DNA of 10,737 nucleotides from a candidate division NPL-UPA2 bacterium. GTDB lineage: Bacteria; NPL-UPA2; JAGMAN01. A program made the translations under genes and the position numbers. Under the pieces are notes generated by a model. It searched no databases. It saw nothing but the letters and a program-made list of their open reading frames with translations, and had not been told where the DNA came from. Shown piece by piece: positions 1 through 6,091 of the stretch. Position 1 is the stretch's first letter, and each line of letters begins with the position of its first letter. The stretch spans positions 1 to 10,737 of the forward strand of contig JAJOKU010000047.1 of assembly GCA_021129695.1 (NCBI GenBank), given 5' to 3'.

Positions 1-21
1 GAGCCTCCTAAATGACAAGAG

Positions 22-30
22 ATTATAACA
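22..30 (-). promoter_or_regulatory. Possible extended -10 promoter element
   Basis: Read on the minus strand this is TGTTATAAT, a consensus -10 hexamer with the TG extension. No good -35 hexamer lies 17 bases upstream (GGTATG), which an extended -10 can tolerate. It would drive transcription leftwards out of the window, so its gene is not visible. A consensus hexamer in AT-rich DNA can occur by chance. Confidence 0.25.
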
Positions 31-51
31 ACTGGAGTCAAGTGCATACCC

Positions 52-105
52 CTAATTATCTATTATTCTCTTGATAATCTCTTCTATCTGTTTTTGTGTA
101 ATCAT
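52..105 (-). pseudogene. Possible N-terminal remnant of an MNT-type nucleotidyltransferase
   Basis: A 17-codon frame reads MITQKQIEEIIKRIIDN and then TAG. It closely resembles the first helix of small MNT-domain nucleotidyltransferases (the antitoxin partner of HEPN proteins), which usually continue into a PEKIILFGSYARG-like strand. That continuation is absent in all three minus frames downstream, so if the resemblance is real only the first helix survives. There is a weak purine-rich AGGACACAGGG upstream of the ATG. The stretch is short enough that the resemblance could be coincidence. It could also be a tiny intact peptide, for which I see no support. Confidence 0.25.
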
Positions 106-164
106 TATTACCCTGTGTCCTAGACTTTGGCCGTCCGAAGTATTTACTGTGCTTCTTCTACTGC

Positions 165-238
165 TGGAGCGGGCAAGGGGAATTGAACCCCCGTATCAAG
201 CTTGGGAAGCTTGCATTCTACCACTGAATTATGCCCGC
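165..238 (-). tRNA. tRNA-Gly (anticodon CCC), CCA encoded
   Basis: The minus strand folds into a complete cloverleaf of 74 nt including the encoded CCA. The acceptor stem is GCGGGCA pairing with TGCCCGC. The D stem is ATTC/GAAT with a 7-nt AGTGGTA loop. The anticodon stem is CAAGC/GCTTG around TTCCCAA, giving anticodon CCC (reads GGG). The variable loop has 4 nt, and the T arm has TTCAATT as its loop. The discriminator base is U, as expected for bacterial tRNA-Gly. It starts 32 bases after the pfkB stop on the same strand, so it may be co-transcribed with the thiamin operon; I see no promoter or terminator in that gap. Confidence 0.95.
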
Positions 239-270
239 AAGATATCCTCGCTTTGGCTCGGAATCATTAT

Positions 271-1197
271 TTAAAATTGAGTTAGCTTCTTAAATTCCTG
301 GTATCTTTGCTCCAGATCAGCTTCAGTAAGTGATTTCAGACGGTTGAAGCTGAACCCCTCTACGGTATAGGAGGCCATGACTGAGCCGTAGACGATCGCC
401 TTTCTTAAATTCTCCTCCTCTTCATTCCCATTTTTAGCTAAATAGCCAAGGAAACCCCCGGCAAAGCTATCTCCCGCTCCAGTAGGGTCATAGATAGACT
501 CTACTGGATAGGCGGGCGAAGCGAAATAGCTACCTTCGGAAAAAAGCAGTGCCCCATGCTCACCTTTCTTGATAACGACTATCTTCAGCCCTAAATCAAG
601 AATACTTTTGCCTGCTCTTATCAGATTCATCTCCCCGGTTAACATCCTGGTCTCAGCGTCATTGAGAATCAGGGCATCCACCTTGCCCAGTGTTTCTAAA
701 AGTATCTCTTTCTTGGTCTCTATCCAGATATTCATAGTATCGCAGGCAATCAATTTTGAACCGCTGAGCTGCTCTAAAATCTCCAAGTGTAAATCGGGAT
801 CTATATTGGCCAAGAAGACATATTCGGAGCTACGATAATCCTCTAAAAGCTTGGGATGAAAATTCTCAAAGACATTTAAACATAATGAAAGCGTCTCCCT
901 CTCATTGGGGTCTTCACCATAACGGGCCTTCCAGCGGAAGGTCTTACCCTCTTTTCTTTCCAAACCTCTCAGATCTACTCCACGGCTCTTTAAAAGTTCC
1001 AGATGCTCTGATGGGAAATCAGTTCCCACGATCCCTACTAAATTTACCTCGCAGAAGTAGCTGGCTGAGTAAGCAAAATAGGTGGCCGAGCCCCCTAACA
1101 CTTCCTCTGCCTTGCCAAAAGGGGTCTCCACTGTGTCCAGAGCTACTGAACCAACAACCAGGATAGTCCCTTTGGGACTACTTCTTAAAGGATTCAT
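271..1197 (-). CDS. PfkB-family (ribokinase-like) carbohydrate/nucleoside kinase
   Basis: A 308-residue ribokinase-fold kinase that transfers the ATP gamma-phosphate to a hydroxyl of a small substrate. The N-terminal VVGSVALD strand starts the domain at about residue 12. The substrate-side Gly-Gly is G35-G36 (EVLGGSATY). A DTMNIW segment lies at 153-158 and NDAE at 179-182. The PfkB signature DPTGAGD spans 237-243, with D243 the expected catalytic base and GAG the anion hole. The length is normal for the family. The ATG overlaps the end of thiC by 20 bases, indicating translational coupling; the Shine-Dalgarno is weak (GAAAGTAG). The DTMNxW type is common in diverse bacteria, usually annotated only as sugar kinase, so the substrate is unknown. 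It is not a canonical ThiD. Its place after thiC invites roles in HMP salvage or in disposal of the 5'-deoxyadenosine produced by ThiC, but this is inference. Confidence 0.9.
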   Translation of the reverse strand: MNPLRSSPKGTILVVGSVALDTVETPFGKAEEVLGGSATYFAYSASYFCEVNLVGIVGTDFPSEHLELLKSRGVDLRGLERKEGKTFRWKARYGEDPNERETLSLCLNVFENFHPKLLEDYRSSEYVFLANIDPDLHLEILEQLSGSKLIACDTMNIWIETKKEILLETLGKVDALILNDAETRMLTGEMNLIRAGKSILDLGLKIVVIKKGEHGALLFSEGSYFASPAYPVESIYDPTGAGDSFAGGFLGYLAKNGNEEEENLRKAIVYGSVMASYTVEGFSFNRLKSLTEADLEQRYQEFKKLTQF

Positions 1198-2461
1198 TTA
1201 CTACTTTCAGGGCGCAGTATTGGCCGCACATGGTGCAGACATCACTCATCTCAGGTTTACTTTCCTGGCGATACTTTCTCGCCCTCTCCGGGTCAAGGAC
1301 TAACTTCATCTGTTCTTCCCACTTTCGTGCCTTTCGCAGTTTTGAGACCTTAAGGTCCCAATCTGAGGCTCCCTTTATGCCTTTGGCTATATCAGCCGCA
1401 TGGGCCGCAATGCGAGTGGCAATCACCCCTTCCCTGACATCCTCCACTGTGGGAAGCCTGAGGTGCTCGGAAGGAGTAACATAACAGAGAAAATCTGCTC
1501 CGGCTGAGGCAGCTATGGCTCCCCCAATGGCGGCCGTAATGTGGTCGTAACCGGGAGCAATATCGGTGACCAAAGGGCCCAAGACATAAAAGGGAGCTCC
1601 CCGGCAGAGCTTCTTCTCTAAGAGGACATTGGCTTCTATCTCATTCAGAGGAATATGCCCTGGTCCCTCAATCATCACCTGGACGTCCTCATCCCAGGCC
1701 CTCTGGGCTAATTCTCCCAAGAGGATGAGTTCCTGAACCTGAGCCCTATCGGTAGAATCAGCAATTGAGCCTGGTCTCATTCCATCACCCAAGCTGAGCG
1801 TTACATCATATTTCCTGGCTATGTCTAGAATTCGGTCGTATTTTTCGTAGAGTGGATTCTCCCGCTCATTGTGAACCATCCAGGTGACCAGGAAAGCTCC
1901 CCCACGGCTGATTACATCAGTAATCCTTCCTTCAGTTCTCAGACGCTGTAAGGTCTCCAGGGTCACCCCACAATGGAGAGTGACGAAGTCCACTCCATCC
2001 TCAGCCTGTCTCTCTATAGCCGAGAATATATCTTCCTCCTCCATATTGATAATGCCTTTCTTATTCTTAGCCGCTTCAACGGCCGCCTGGTAGATGGGAA
2101 CAGTGCCCAGGGGGAGACGGCATTCTTCAAGAATTCTTCTCCTCATCTCATCCAGATCACCACTGGTGCTCAAGTCCATCAGGGTATCAGCCCCTGCTTC
2201 TATGGCTACCTTCATCTTCCGCAGTTCCCCCTCCAGAATAGTTTCATCCTGCGAAGTGCCAATGTTGGCATTGACTTTAGTCCTCAGTCCTTTCCCTATC
2301 CCACAAGCCTTTAAGGAATGCCGATTAACATTTGCGGGAATAACTATAGTGCCCTCAGCTAACCCCTTCTGGATGAACTTCTCTTCCACCCCTTCCACAC
2401 GGGCTACTTCCCTCACCTCCTTGGTTATATTGCCCTTCCGAGCTTCAGCCATCTGAGTCAT
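1178..2461 (-). CDS. thiC: Phosphomethylpyrimidine synthase ThiC (short form)
   Basis: A radical-SAM enzyme that rearranges 5-aminoimidazole ribotide into HMP-P, the pyrimidine precursor of thiamin, releasing formate, CO and 5'-deoxyadenosine. Family motifs are clear: GDGMRPGS (225-232), EGPGHIP (265-271), GPLVTDIAPGYDH (295-307) and YVTPSEHL (327-334). The C-terminal cluster motif has Cys409, Cys412 and Cys416 (CTMCGQYC) for the [4Fe-4S] cluster. Its spacing is CX2CX3C, whereas E. coli-type ThiC has CX2CX4C. At 427 residues it is the short form, lacking the long N-terminal extension of the E. coli protein (about 630 residues). The ATG overlaps the thiD2-thiE stop by 4 bases (ATGA), and its own end overlaps the kinase gene. 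Function is near certain; no TPP riboswitch was found upstream of the operon. Confidence 0.97.
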   Translation of the reverse strand: MTQMAEARKGNITKEVREVARVEGVEEKFIQKGLAEGTIVIPANVNRHSLKACGIGKGLRTKVNANIGTSQDETILEGELRKMKVAIEAGADTLMDLSTSGDLDEMRRRILEECRLPLGTVPIYQAAVEAAKNKKGIINMEEEDIFSAIERQAEDGVDFVTLHCGVTLETLQRLRTEGRITDVISRGGAFLVTWMVHNERENPLYEKYDRILDIARKYDVTLSLGDGMRPGSIADSTDRAQVQELILLGELAQRAWDEDVQVMIEGPGHIPLNEIEANVLLEKKLCRGAPFYVLGPLVTDIAPGYDHITAAIGGAIAASAGADFLCYVTPSEHLRLPTVEDVREGVIATRIAAHAADIAKGIKGASDWDLKVSKLRKARKWEEQMKLVLDPERARKYRQESKPEMSDVCTMCGQYCALKVVNESFKK

Positions 2462-3516
2462 GGTCCAGCCTCAAACTTGGTTAATAAATCCTTGGTGGCC
2501 TTGGCAGTGTCCTCTGTTTTCAGGATGGCTGAGGCGACAGCTACGGCGTCTGCTCCCGCTCGGCTCACATCTCGTATGTTAGCCTCACTTATGCCCCCTA
2601 TAGCTATTAGGGGGAGCTTGACGGCTCTCTTAACCTCACTAATTTTCTTAACTCCGAGAGGCGCTCCCGCGTCCTTCTTAGTCCCGGTTACGAATATGGG
2701 ACCGAGGGAAATATAGTCTGCCCTCTCCTTCTCAGCCTGAATGGCCTCTTCTACACTGTGGATAGAAACTCCAATTATTTTTTCTTCCCCCAACAGCTTC
2801 CTTGCCTCTGCAATCGGCAGGTCTTCCTGGCCTAAGTGGACTCCATCTGCTCCGCTGGCCAGCATCAGGTCAACTCTATCATTGATTATAATCTTTATAT
2901 TTTGCAATGCTTTATCTTCTTTAAGTCGAGAAACAACTTTAACTGCCTCCCGGGCACTTCCTTCCTTATCCCGCCACTGGATGACCTTAGCTCCGGCTGA
3001 GGCAACCGCCTTTGCTATTTCAGCGGGGTCCCCATTGCCGAGCAAGTCCCTATCCAGGATGACATATAATCTCCAGTCCCTTATCGCTTTTCGTTTCTCG
3101 CCCGTTGCCGTCTTCCTTCCAACCTCCTTCTCCAATGAATACAGTTGAAATCTAATGTCCTTAAAGTTTTCCCCGGGCTTAGAATCTATAACCTTCGAGA
3201 ACTCCTCTAAGGCTCTTATTGCCTCTTCAGTTCTACGCATATTTACCCTGACGATTTCCTCATATCCAGTTCTTCTTCCTTCTTCTTCGGGGTAGAGCCA
3301 CCGGCCCACATCCTCCTCACTGTTCCGAGCTGAGAGAAGAGCACCGTTCGGAAAAGTTCTTAGGGCACGGGTGATGTCATGGCGAATACCCTTTAACCGA
3401 GCGGTGAGGTCTGGCTCCTCTAAGACGAATCTAATTACCTCCTCTATCACTCTCAAACCTTCCCGAGCCCGATTGGCATTGGCATCGATGATCCGATAGA
3501 GCTGCCTATGATTCAC
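2458..3516 (-). CDS. thiE: ThiD2-ThiE fusion: HMP-P kinase domain plus thiamin-phosphate synthase
   Basis: A two-domain thiamin enzyme of 352 residues. Residues 1 to about 135 match the ThiD2-type domain (RIIDANANRAREGLRVIEE at 8-26, then RHDITRAL and ALEEFSKV helices), known from other ThiE fusions as a dedicated HMP-P kinase unrelated to ThiD. Residues from about 147 form a ThiE TIM barrel: YVILDRDL, VIQWRDKEGS (178-187), INDRVDLMLASGADGVHLGQ (211-230), GPIFVTGTKK (272-281) and LIAIGGIS (303-310). It therefore should take HMP-P to HMP-PP and condense it with thiazole phosphate to thiamin phosphate. The start is GTG; it places the conserved IIDANANR segment at the usual distance from the N-terminus. 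Its Shine-Dalgarno is poor (GAGG lies 15 bases upstream), which suggests weak or regulated initiation. It leads the thi operon. Confidence 0.93.
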   Translation of the reverse strand: MNHRQLYRIIDANANRAREGLRVIEEVIRFVLEEPDLTARLKGIRHDITRALRTFPNGALLSARNSEEDVGRWLYPEEEGRRTGYEEIVRVNMRRTEEAIRALEEFSKVIDSKPGENFKDIRFQLYSLEKEVGRKTATGEKRKAIRDWRLYVILDRDLLGNGDPAEIAKAVASAGAKVIQWRDKEGSAREAVKVVSRLKEDKALQNIKIIINDRVDLMLASGADGVHLGQEDLPIAEARKLLGEEKIIGVSIHSVEEAIQAEKERADYISLGPIFVTGTKKDAGAPLGVKKISEVKRAVKLPLIAIGGISEANIRDVSRAGADAVAVASAILKTEDTAKATKDLLTKFEAGP

Positions 3517-3553
3517 TAGCCCGTTTCATAACCTCGCTTGAAATCGGAGCAGA

Positions 3554-3650
3554 GCGGGCTGCCCCGCAATCTCTAATTAAAACGCTAATCGTTGAACTTA
3601 GCGCACCTTCGGTGCGGACTTTTAAGTGCTTTAGTTTCAATGACTTAAAA
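3554..3650 (-). promoter_or_regulatory. Hairpin-rich leader of the thi operon
   Basis: Four stems lie between amaP and the thiD2-thiE start, in minus-strand order. (1) ACTTAAAA/TTTTAAGT, reading 3650-3643 with 3627-3620. (2) CGCACC-GAA-GGTGCG at 3616-3602. (3) CGCTAA/TTAGCG at 3603-3583 with a 9-nt loop, followed by TTTTAATTA. (4) GCGGG-GCAG-CCCGC at 3567-3554. Stems 2 and 3 share two bases, so they cannot both form completely, as in an attenuator; the stem 3 T-run is short, so it would be a weak terminator. The CUGAGA and other conserved parts of a TPP riboswitch are not found. No convincing -35/-10 pair was found here either. This could equally be accumulated palindromic repeats. Confidence 0.4.
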
Positions 3651-3688
3651 AGGAAATTCCTATAGTATTTAATTATGCGGCCCTTCGG

Positions 3689-3719
3689 GTGAATTATTCA
3701 CTGTGAAGTGAATAATTCA
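3689..3719. repeat. Paired palindrome / perfect 12-bp inverted repeat after amaP
   Basis: GAATTATTCACT (3691-3702) and AGTGAATAATTC (3707-3718) form a perfect 12-bp stem with a 4-nt loop, starting 3 bases beyond the amaP stop. The same stretch can be read as two near-identical direct copies of GTGAATWATTCA (3689-3700 and 3708-3719), each palindromic by itself, with centres 19 bp apart. As a hairpin it could stabilise or end the acc transcript, but no T-run follows on either strand. As two boxes it could bind a dimeric regulator. A small CCC-GAA-GGG hairpin adjoins at 3681-3689. Confidence 0.6.
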
Positions 3720-3721
3720 GG

Positions 3722-4282
3722 CTACTTGATCTCTATCTCCGGTTTCGCTTCTTCTCCTTTTTTCTTTACCTCTTCATGAGCAATCTTGGTTACCAGAACC
3801 TTAATGGCCAGGATATCCCTTATCCCTAAGACATCCTCCACATATTTCTTGATGGTCTCCTGTATCCTGCTACTGGCTTCGGGAATACTCAGATTTGGCC
3901 CCAGCGTAATCCGGTTATGGATCTCTAATCCCTCTTTAGTGGCTACCACCTCAGGGCGCATCTCATTTACTTCTTCTATCTTCCCTGCTGATCTCCTGAT
4001 GAAGTCCTCAATGGCACTGAAGGTGACTCTAACTTCCCCTTCTGGATTCTGGAAGGCCATTGATGGCTCCCGGGTGAACTTCCTCAGAGCTAAGTAAAGG
4101 AGTGAGAAGCCCAACACTAACAAGACAATGCCGGCTATGATAGTAATTACCCTCTCCCCCTCCAGCAGCTTAATAAAACCGGTGATTTGATCGGCAGAGG
4201 TCACTCCTATGGCTACACAGATTAGATATGCCCCAAAAGCGACCAGAACCACAATAGAAAGAACCGTGCTTAACCCTCTCAT
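3722..4282 (-). CDS. Asp23/Gls24-family membrane protein, AmaP-like
   Basis: A 186-residue protein with two predicted membrane helices (about 5-26 and 45-66) joined by a short loop. A cytoplasmic Asp23/DUF322 domain follows (about 75-170: EGEVRVTFSAIEDFIRR, GLEIHNRITLGPN, IQETIKKYVEDVLGI), then a charged Lys/Glu tail. This layout matches AmaP, the membrane anchor of the Asp23 stress protein in staphylococci. The gene starts 15 bases after accC behind a strong AAGGAGGG ribosome site. Placement after accBC parallels B. subtilis yqhY, a soluble Asp23 protein whose loss is reported to perturb acetyl-CoA carboxylase. I infer a role in anchoring or tuning the carboxylase or envelope stress; no catalytic motif is visible. 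It is the last gene of its operon. Confidence 0.85.
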   Translation of the reverse strand: MRGLSTVLSIVVLVAFGAYLICVAIGVTSADQITGFIKLLEGERVITIIAGIVLLVLGFSLLYLALRKFTREPSMAFQNPEGEVRVTFSAIEDFIRRSAGKIEEVNEMRPEVVATKEGLEIHNRITLGPNLSIPEASSRIQETIKKYVEDVLGIRDILAIKVLVTKIAHEEVKKKGEEAKPEIEIK

Positions 4283-4297
4283 CCTTCCCTCCTTTCC

Positions 4298-5647
4298 TTA
4301 TTCTCCTCTCGCCAATAAATGTTCTACAAAGTCAGTGGAAAAATCCCCGTCTATGAAGTCGGGGTCAGACAGGATAGCTCGGTGAAATGGAATGGTTGTC
4401 TTTACTCCCTCAATAACACACTCCTCCAGGGCCCGCTCCATGCGCCGAATAGTCTCCTCCCTGGTCCTCCCATGAGTAGCCAGCTTGGCGATCAGGGAAT
4501 CGTATAAGGGAGGTATGACATATTCCGGATAGATGTGGGTATCAACTCTCACTCCCGGCCCGCCGGGCATGTTATAGCCAGTTATCTTCCCGGGACAGGG
4601 AGAGAAATTATCATCCGGGTCCTCAGCATTAATCTGACATTCAATGGCTGAACCCCGCCACTGAACATCCTCTTGACCATATCCTAATTGTTCTCCACTG
4701 GCCAATCTAATCTGTTCCTTGACTAAATCTATACCGGTGACCAATTCCGTCACCGAGTGTTCCACCTGAAGTTGCGTATTCATCTCCAGGAAATAGAAAT
4801 TCTTATCCTTATCCAGGAGAAACTCCATTGTCCCCAAACTGGTATAGTTTACCGATTTGGCTCCTCTTAGAGCCGCTTCCCACATTTTTTTTCTAATCTC
4901 TTCATCAAGAGCTGGGGAAGGAGACTCCTCGACGAGCTTCTGATAACGCCGCTGAATAGTGCAGTCCCTTTCTCCTAAGTGAATAATGTTTCCCTGCTCA
5001 TCGGCTAAGAGCTGGAATTCGATGTGGCGGGGGTTCTCAATATATTTCTCTAAGTAAACATCTGCCCTCCCGAAAGCCGATTCTGCCTCAGCCTGAGCCA
5101 TGAAGAAAGCATTGACGAAGCTCGCCTCATTATGGGCAACCCTTATTCCTCTTCCCCCGCCCCCGGCAGCGGCCTTGATGATAACCGGGTAGCCAATCTG
5201 TGAAGTAATCTCTAAAGATTTCTCTTTATTCTTCACTATCCCGGAACTACCGGAGATAATGGGAAGCCCGCTTCTGGCCATGGTCTCCCGAGCTAAGGCT
5301 TTATCTCCCATCCGTCTTATTACTTCCGGCCGGGGACCAATGAATTTTATCCGGCAGGACTCACAGATCTCAGCAAAGTGAGCGTTCTCAGCTAAAAAAC
5401 CATATCCGGGATGAATGGCCTCCACATCAGTGATTTCAGCCGCACTGATGATGCTGGGTATGTGCAGATAGCTGGCCGAACTTTCTCCCCGGCCAATGCA
5501 GACGTCCTCATCAGCATAGCGCACATGAAGTGAGTCCCTATCTGCCTCCGAATGGACAGCCACTGTCTTTATCTCCAGCTCCTTACAGGCCCTGATTATC
5601 CGCAGGGCTATCTCGCCTCGATTGGCAATGAGAATTTTACTGAACAT
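4298..5647 (-). CDS. accC: Biotin carboxylase AccC with two catalytic Arg-to-Gln changes
   Basis: ATP-grasp subunit that carboxylates biotin on AccB, the first half-reaction of acetyl-CoA carboxylase. Its 449 residues equal the E. coli length. Conserved parts: [24 protein letters not shown] (79-88), K116, the glycine-rich [10 protein letters not shown] (158-167), RRYQKLVEE (233-241), E288 and N290, and Q294-V295-E296. However, the usual EMNTRxQVEHPVTE is here [14 protein letters not shown], with Gln at 292. ECRINAEDP is ECQINAEDP, with Gln at 338. In E. coli Arg292 helps bind bicarbonate and Arg338 stabilises the biotin enolate. The codons are CAA and CAG, each one transition from Arg. The frame is otherwise intact. 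The ATG overlaps accB by 11 bases. It could be a lineage variant, an impaired enzyme or base errors. No accA/accD is in the window. Confidence 0.95.
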   Translation of the reverse strand: MFSKILIANRGEIALRIIRACKELEIKTVAVHSEADRDSLHVRYADEDVCIGRGESSASYLHIPSIISAAEITDVEAIHPGYGFLAENAHFAEICESCRIKFIGPRPEVIRRMGDKALARETMARSGLPIISGSSGIVKNKEKSLEITSQIGYPVIIKAAAGGGGRGIRVAHNEASFVNAFFMAQAEAESAFGRADVYLEKYIENPRHIEFQLLADEQGNIIHLGERDCTIQRRYQKLVEESPSPALDEEIRKKMWEAALRGAKSVNYTSLGTMEFLLDKDKNFYFLEMNTQLQVEHSVTELVTGIDLVKEQIRLASGEQLGYGQEDVQWRGSAIECQINAEDPDDNFSPCPGKITGYNMPGGPGVRVDTHIYPEYVIPPLYDSLIAKLATHGRTREETIRRMERALEECVIEGVKTTIPFHRAILSDPDFIDGDFSTDFVEHLLARGE

Positions 5648-6089
5648 GCTCTACTAAAAACAGTGGTTGGCCATACTCCACTGGATGGCCGCTCTCCACT
5701 AATATCCTGGCAATTTTCCCTTTTATCTCCGCTTTTATCTCGTTCATCAACTTCATCGCCTCTATGATGCAGATGACCTGACCTTTTTCTATCTCATCTC
5801 CCTCTTCTACGAAAGGCTTGGCCTCGGGGGAAGAGGTTCGATAGAAAGTTCCCACCATGGGGGAGGATATCTCCACCAGGCCTTTCTCTTCTTCCTTCTT
5901 AGCCTCTTCAGAGAGGGCGGGGATGACTCTTTGAACCACTGCTTCCTCTGCGGGCTGAGGAGCACTTACCACTTGAGGCGGAAGTCCTTTCCTTAATCTT
6001 ATCTTAACTTCTTCTCTCTCTAAATCAAGTTCGCTGATGTTAGCCTCTTCAAAGATGGCAATGATTTCCTTCAATTCCTTTAAATTCAT
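5637..6089 (-). CDS. accB: Biotin carboxyl carrier protein of acetyl-CoA carboxylase
   Basis: A 150-residue BCCP carrying biotin between the carboxylase and carboxyltransferase sites of acetyl-CoA carboxylase. The N-terminal region (1-35, [19 protein letters not shown]) is the usual AccB association segment. Residues about 36-70 are a Pro/Ala/Glu-rich flexible linker. The biotinyl domain runs about 72-150, with PMVGTFYR (77-84) and the biotinylation motif EAMKLMNEI (110-118), Lys113 being the expected biotin site. It starts two bases after the efp stop, and its last codons overlap accC, so AccB and AccC should be made in a coupled ratio. Length and motifs are ordinary. The CT partners AccA and AccD must be encoded elsewhere. 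Confidence 0.96.
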   Translation of the reverse strand: MNLKELKEIIAIFEEANISELDLEREEVKIRLRKGLPPQVVSAPQPAEEAVVQRVIPALSEEAKKEEEKGLVEISSPMVGTFYRTSSPEAKPFVEEGDEIEKGQVICIIEAMKLMNEIKAEIKGKIARILVESGHPVEYGQPLFLVEHVQ

Positions 6090-6091
6090 TT

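Noticed and set aside
71..274. 67-codon plus-strand frame
   Set aside because: It runs through the antisense of the tRNA-Gly gene, so it cannot be a conserved protein.
1973..2456. Plus-strand open frames of 113 and 120 codons
   Set aside because: Antisense to conserved thiC sequence, overlap each other in different frames and show no recognisable protein features.
2741..3148. 135-codon plus-strand open frame
   Set aside because: Lies entirely antisense to the thiD2-thiE fusion, whose motifs are unmistakable; the antisense product is low-complexity Ser/Ala/Leu and matches no family.
3506..3529. Seven-codon leader ORF (MKRASES) overlapping the thiD2-thiE start
   Set aside because: GAGG is only two bases from its ATG and nothing supports translation; too short to distinguish from chance.
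3691..3718. Rho-independent terminator of the acc operon
   Set aside because: The stem is perfect, but it is AT-rich and neither strand has a T-run after it; reported as an inverted repeat.
3517..3721. TPP riboswitch before the thi operon
   Set aside because: Looked for on the minus strand; the CUGAGA element and the conserved 3' half are absent, so the expected riboswitch was not called.
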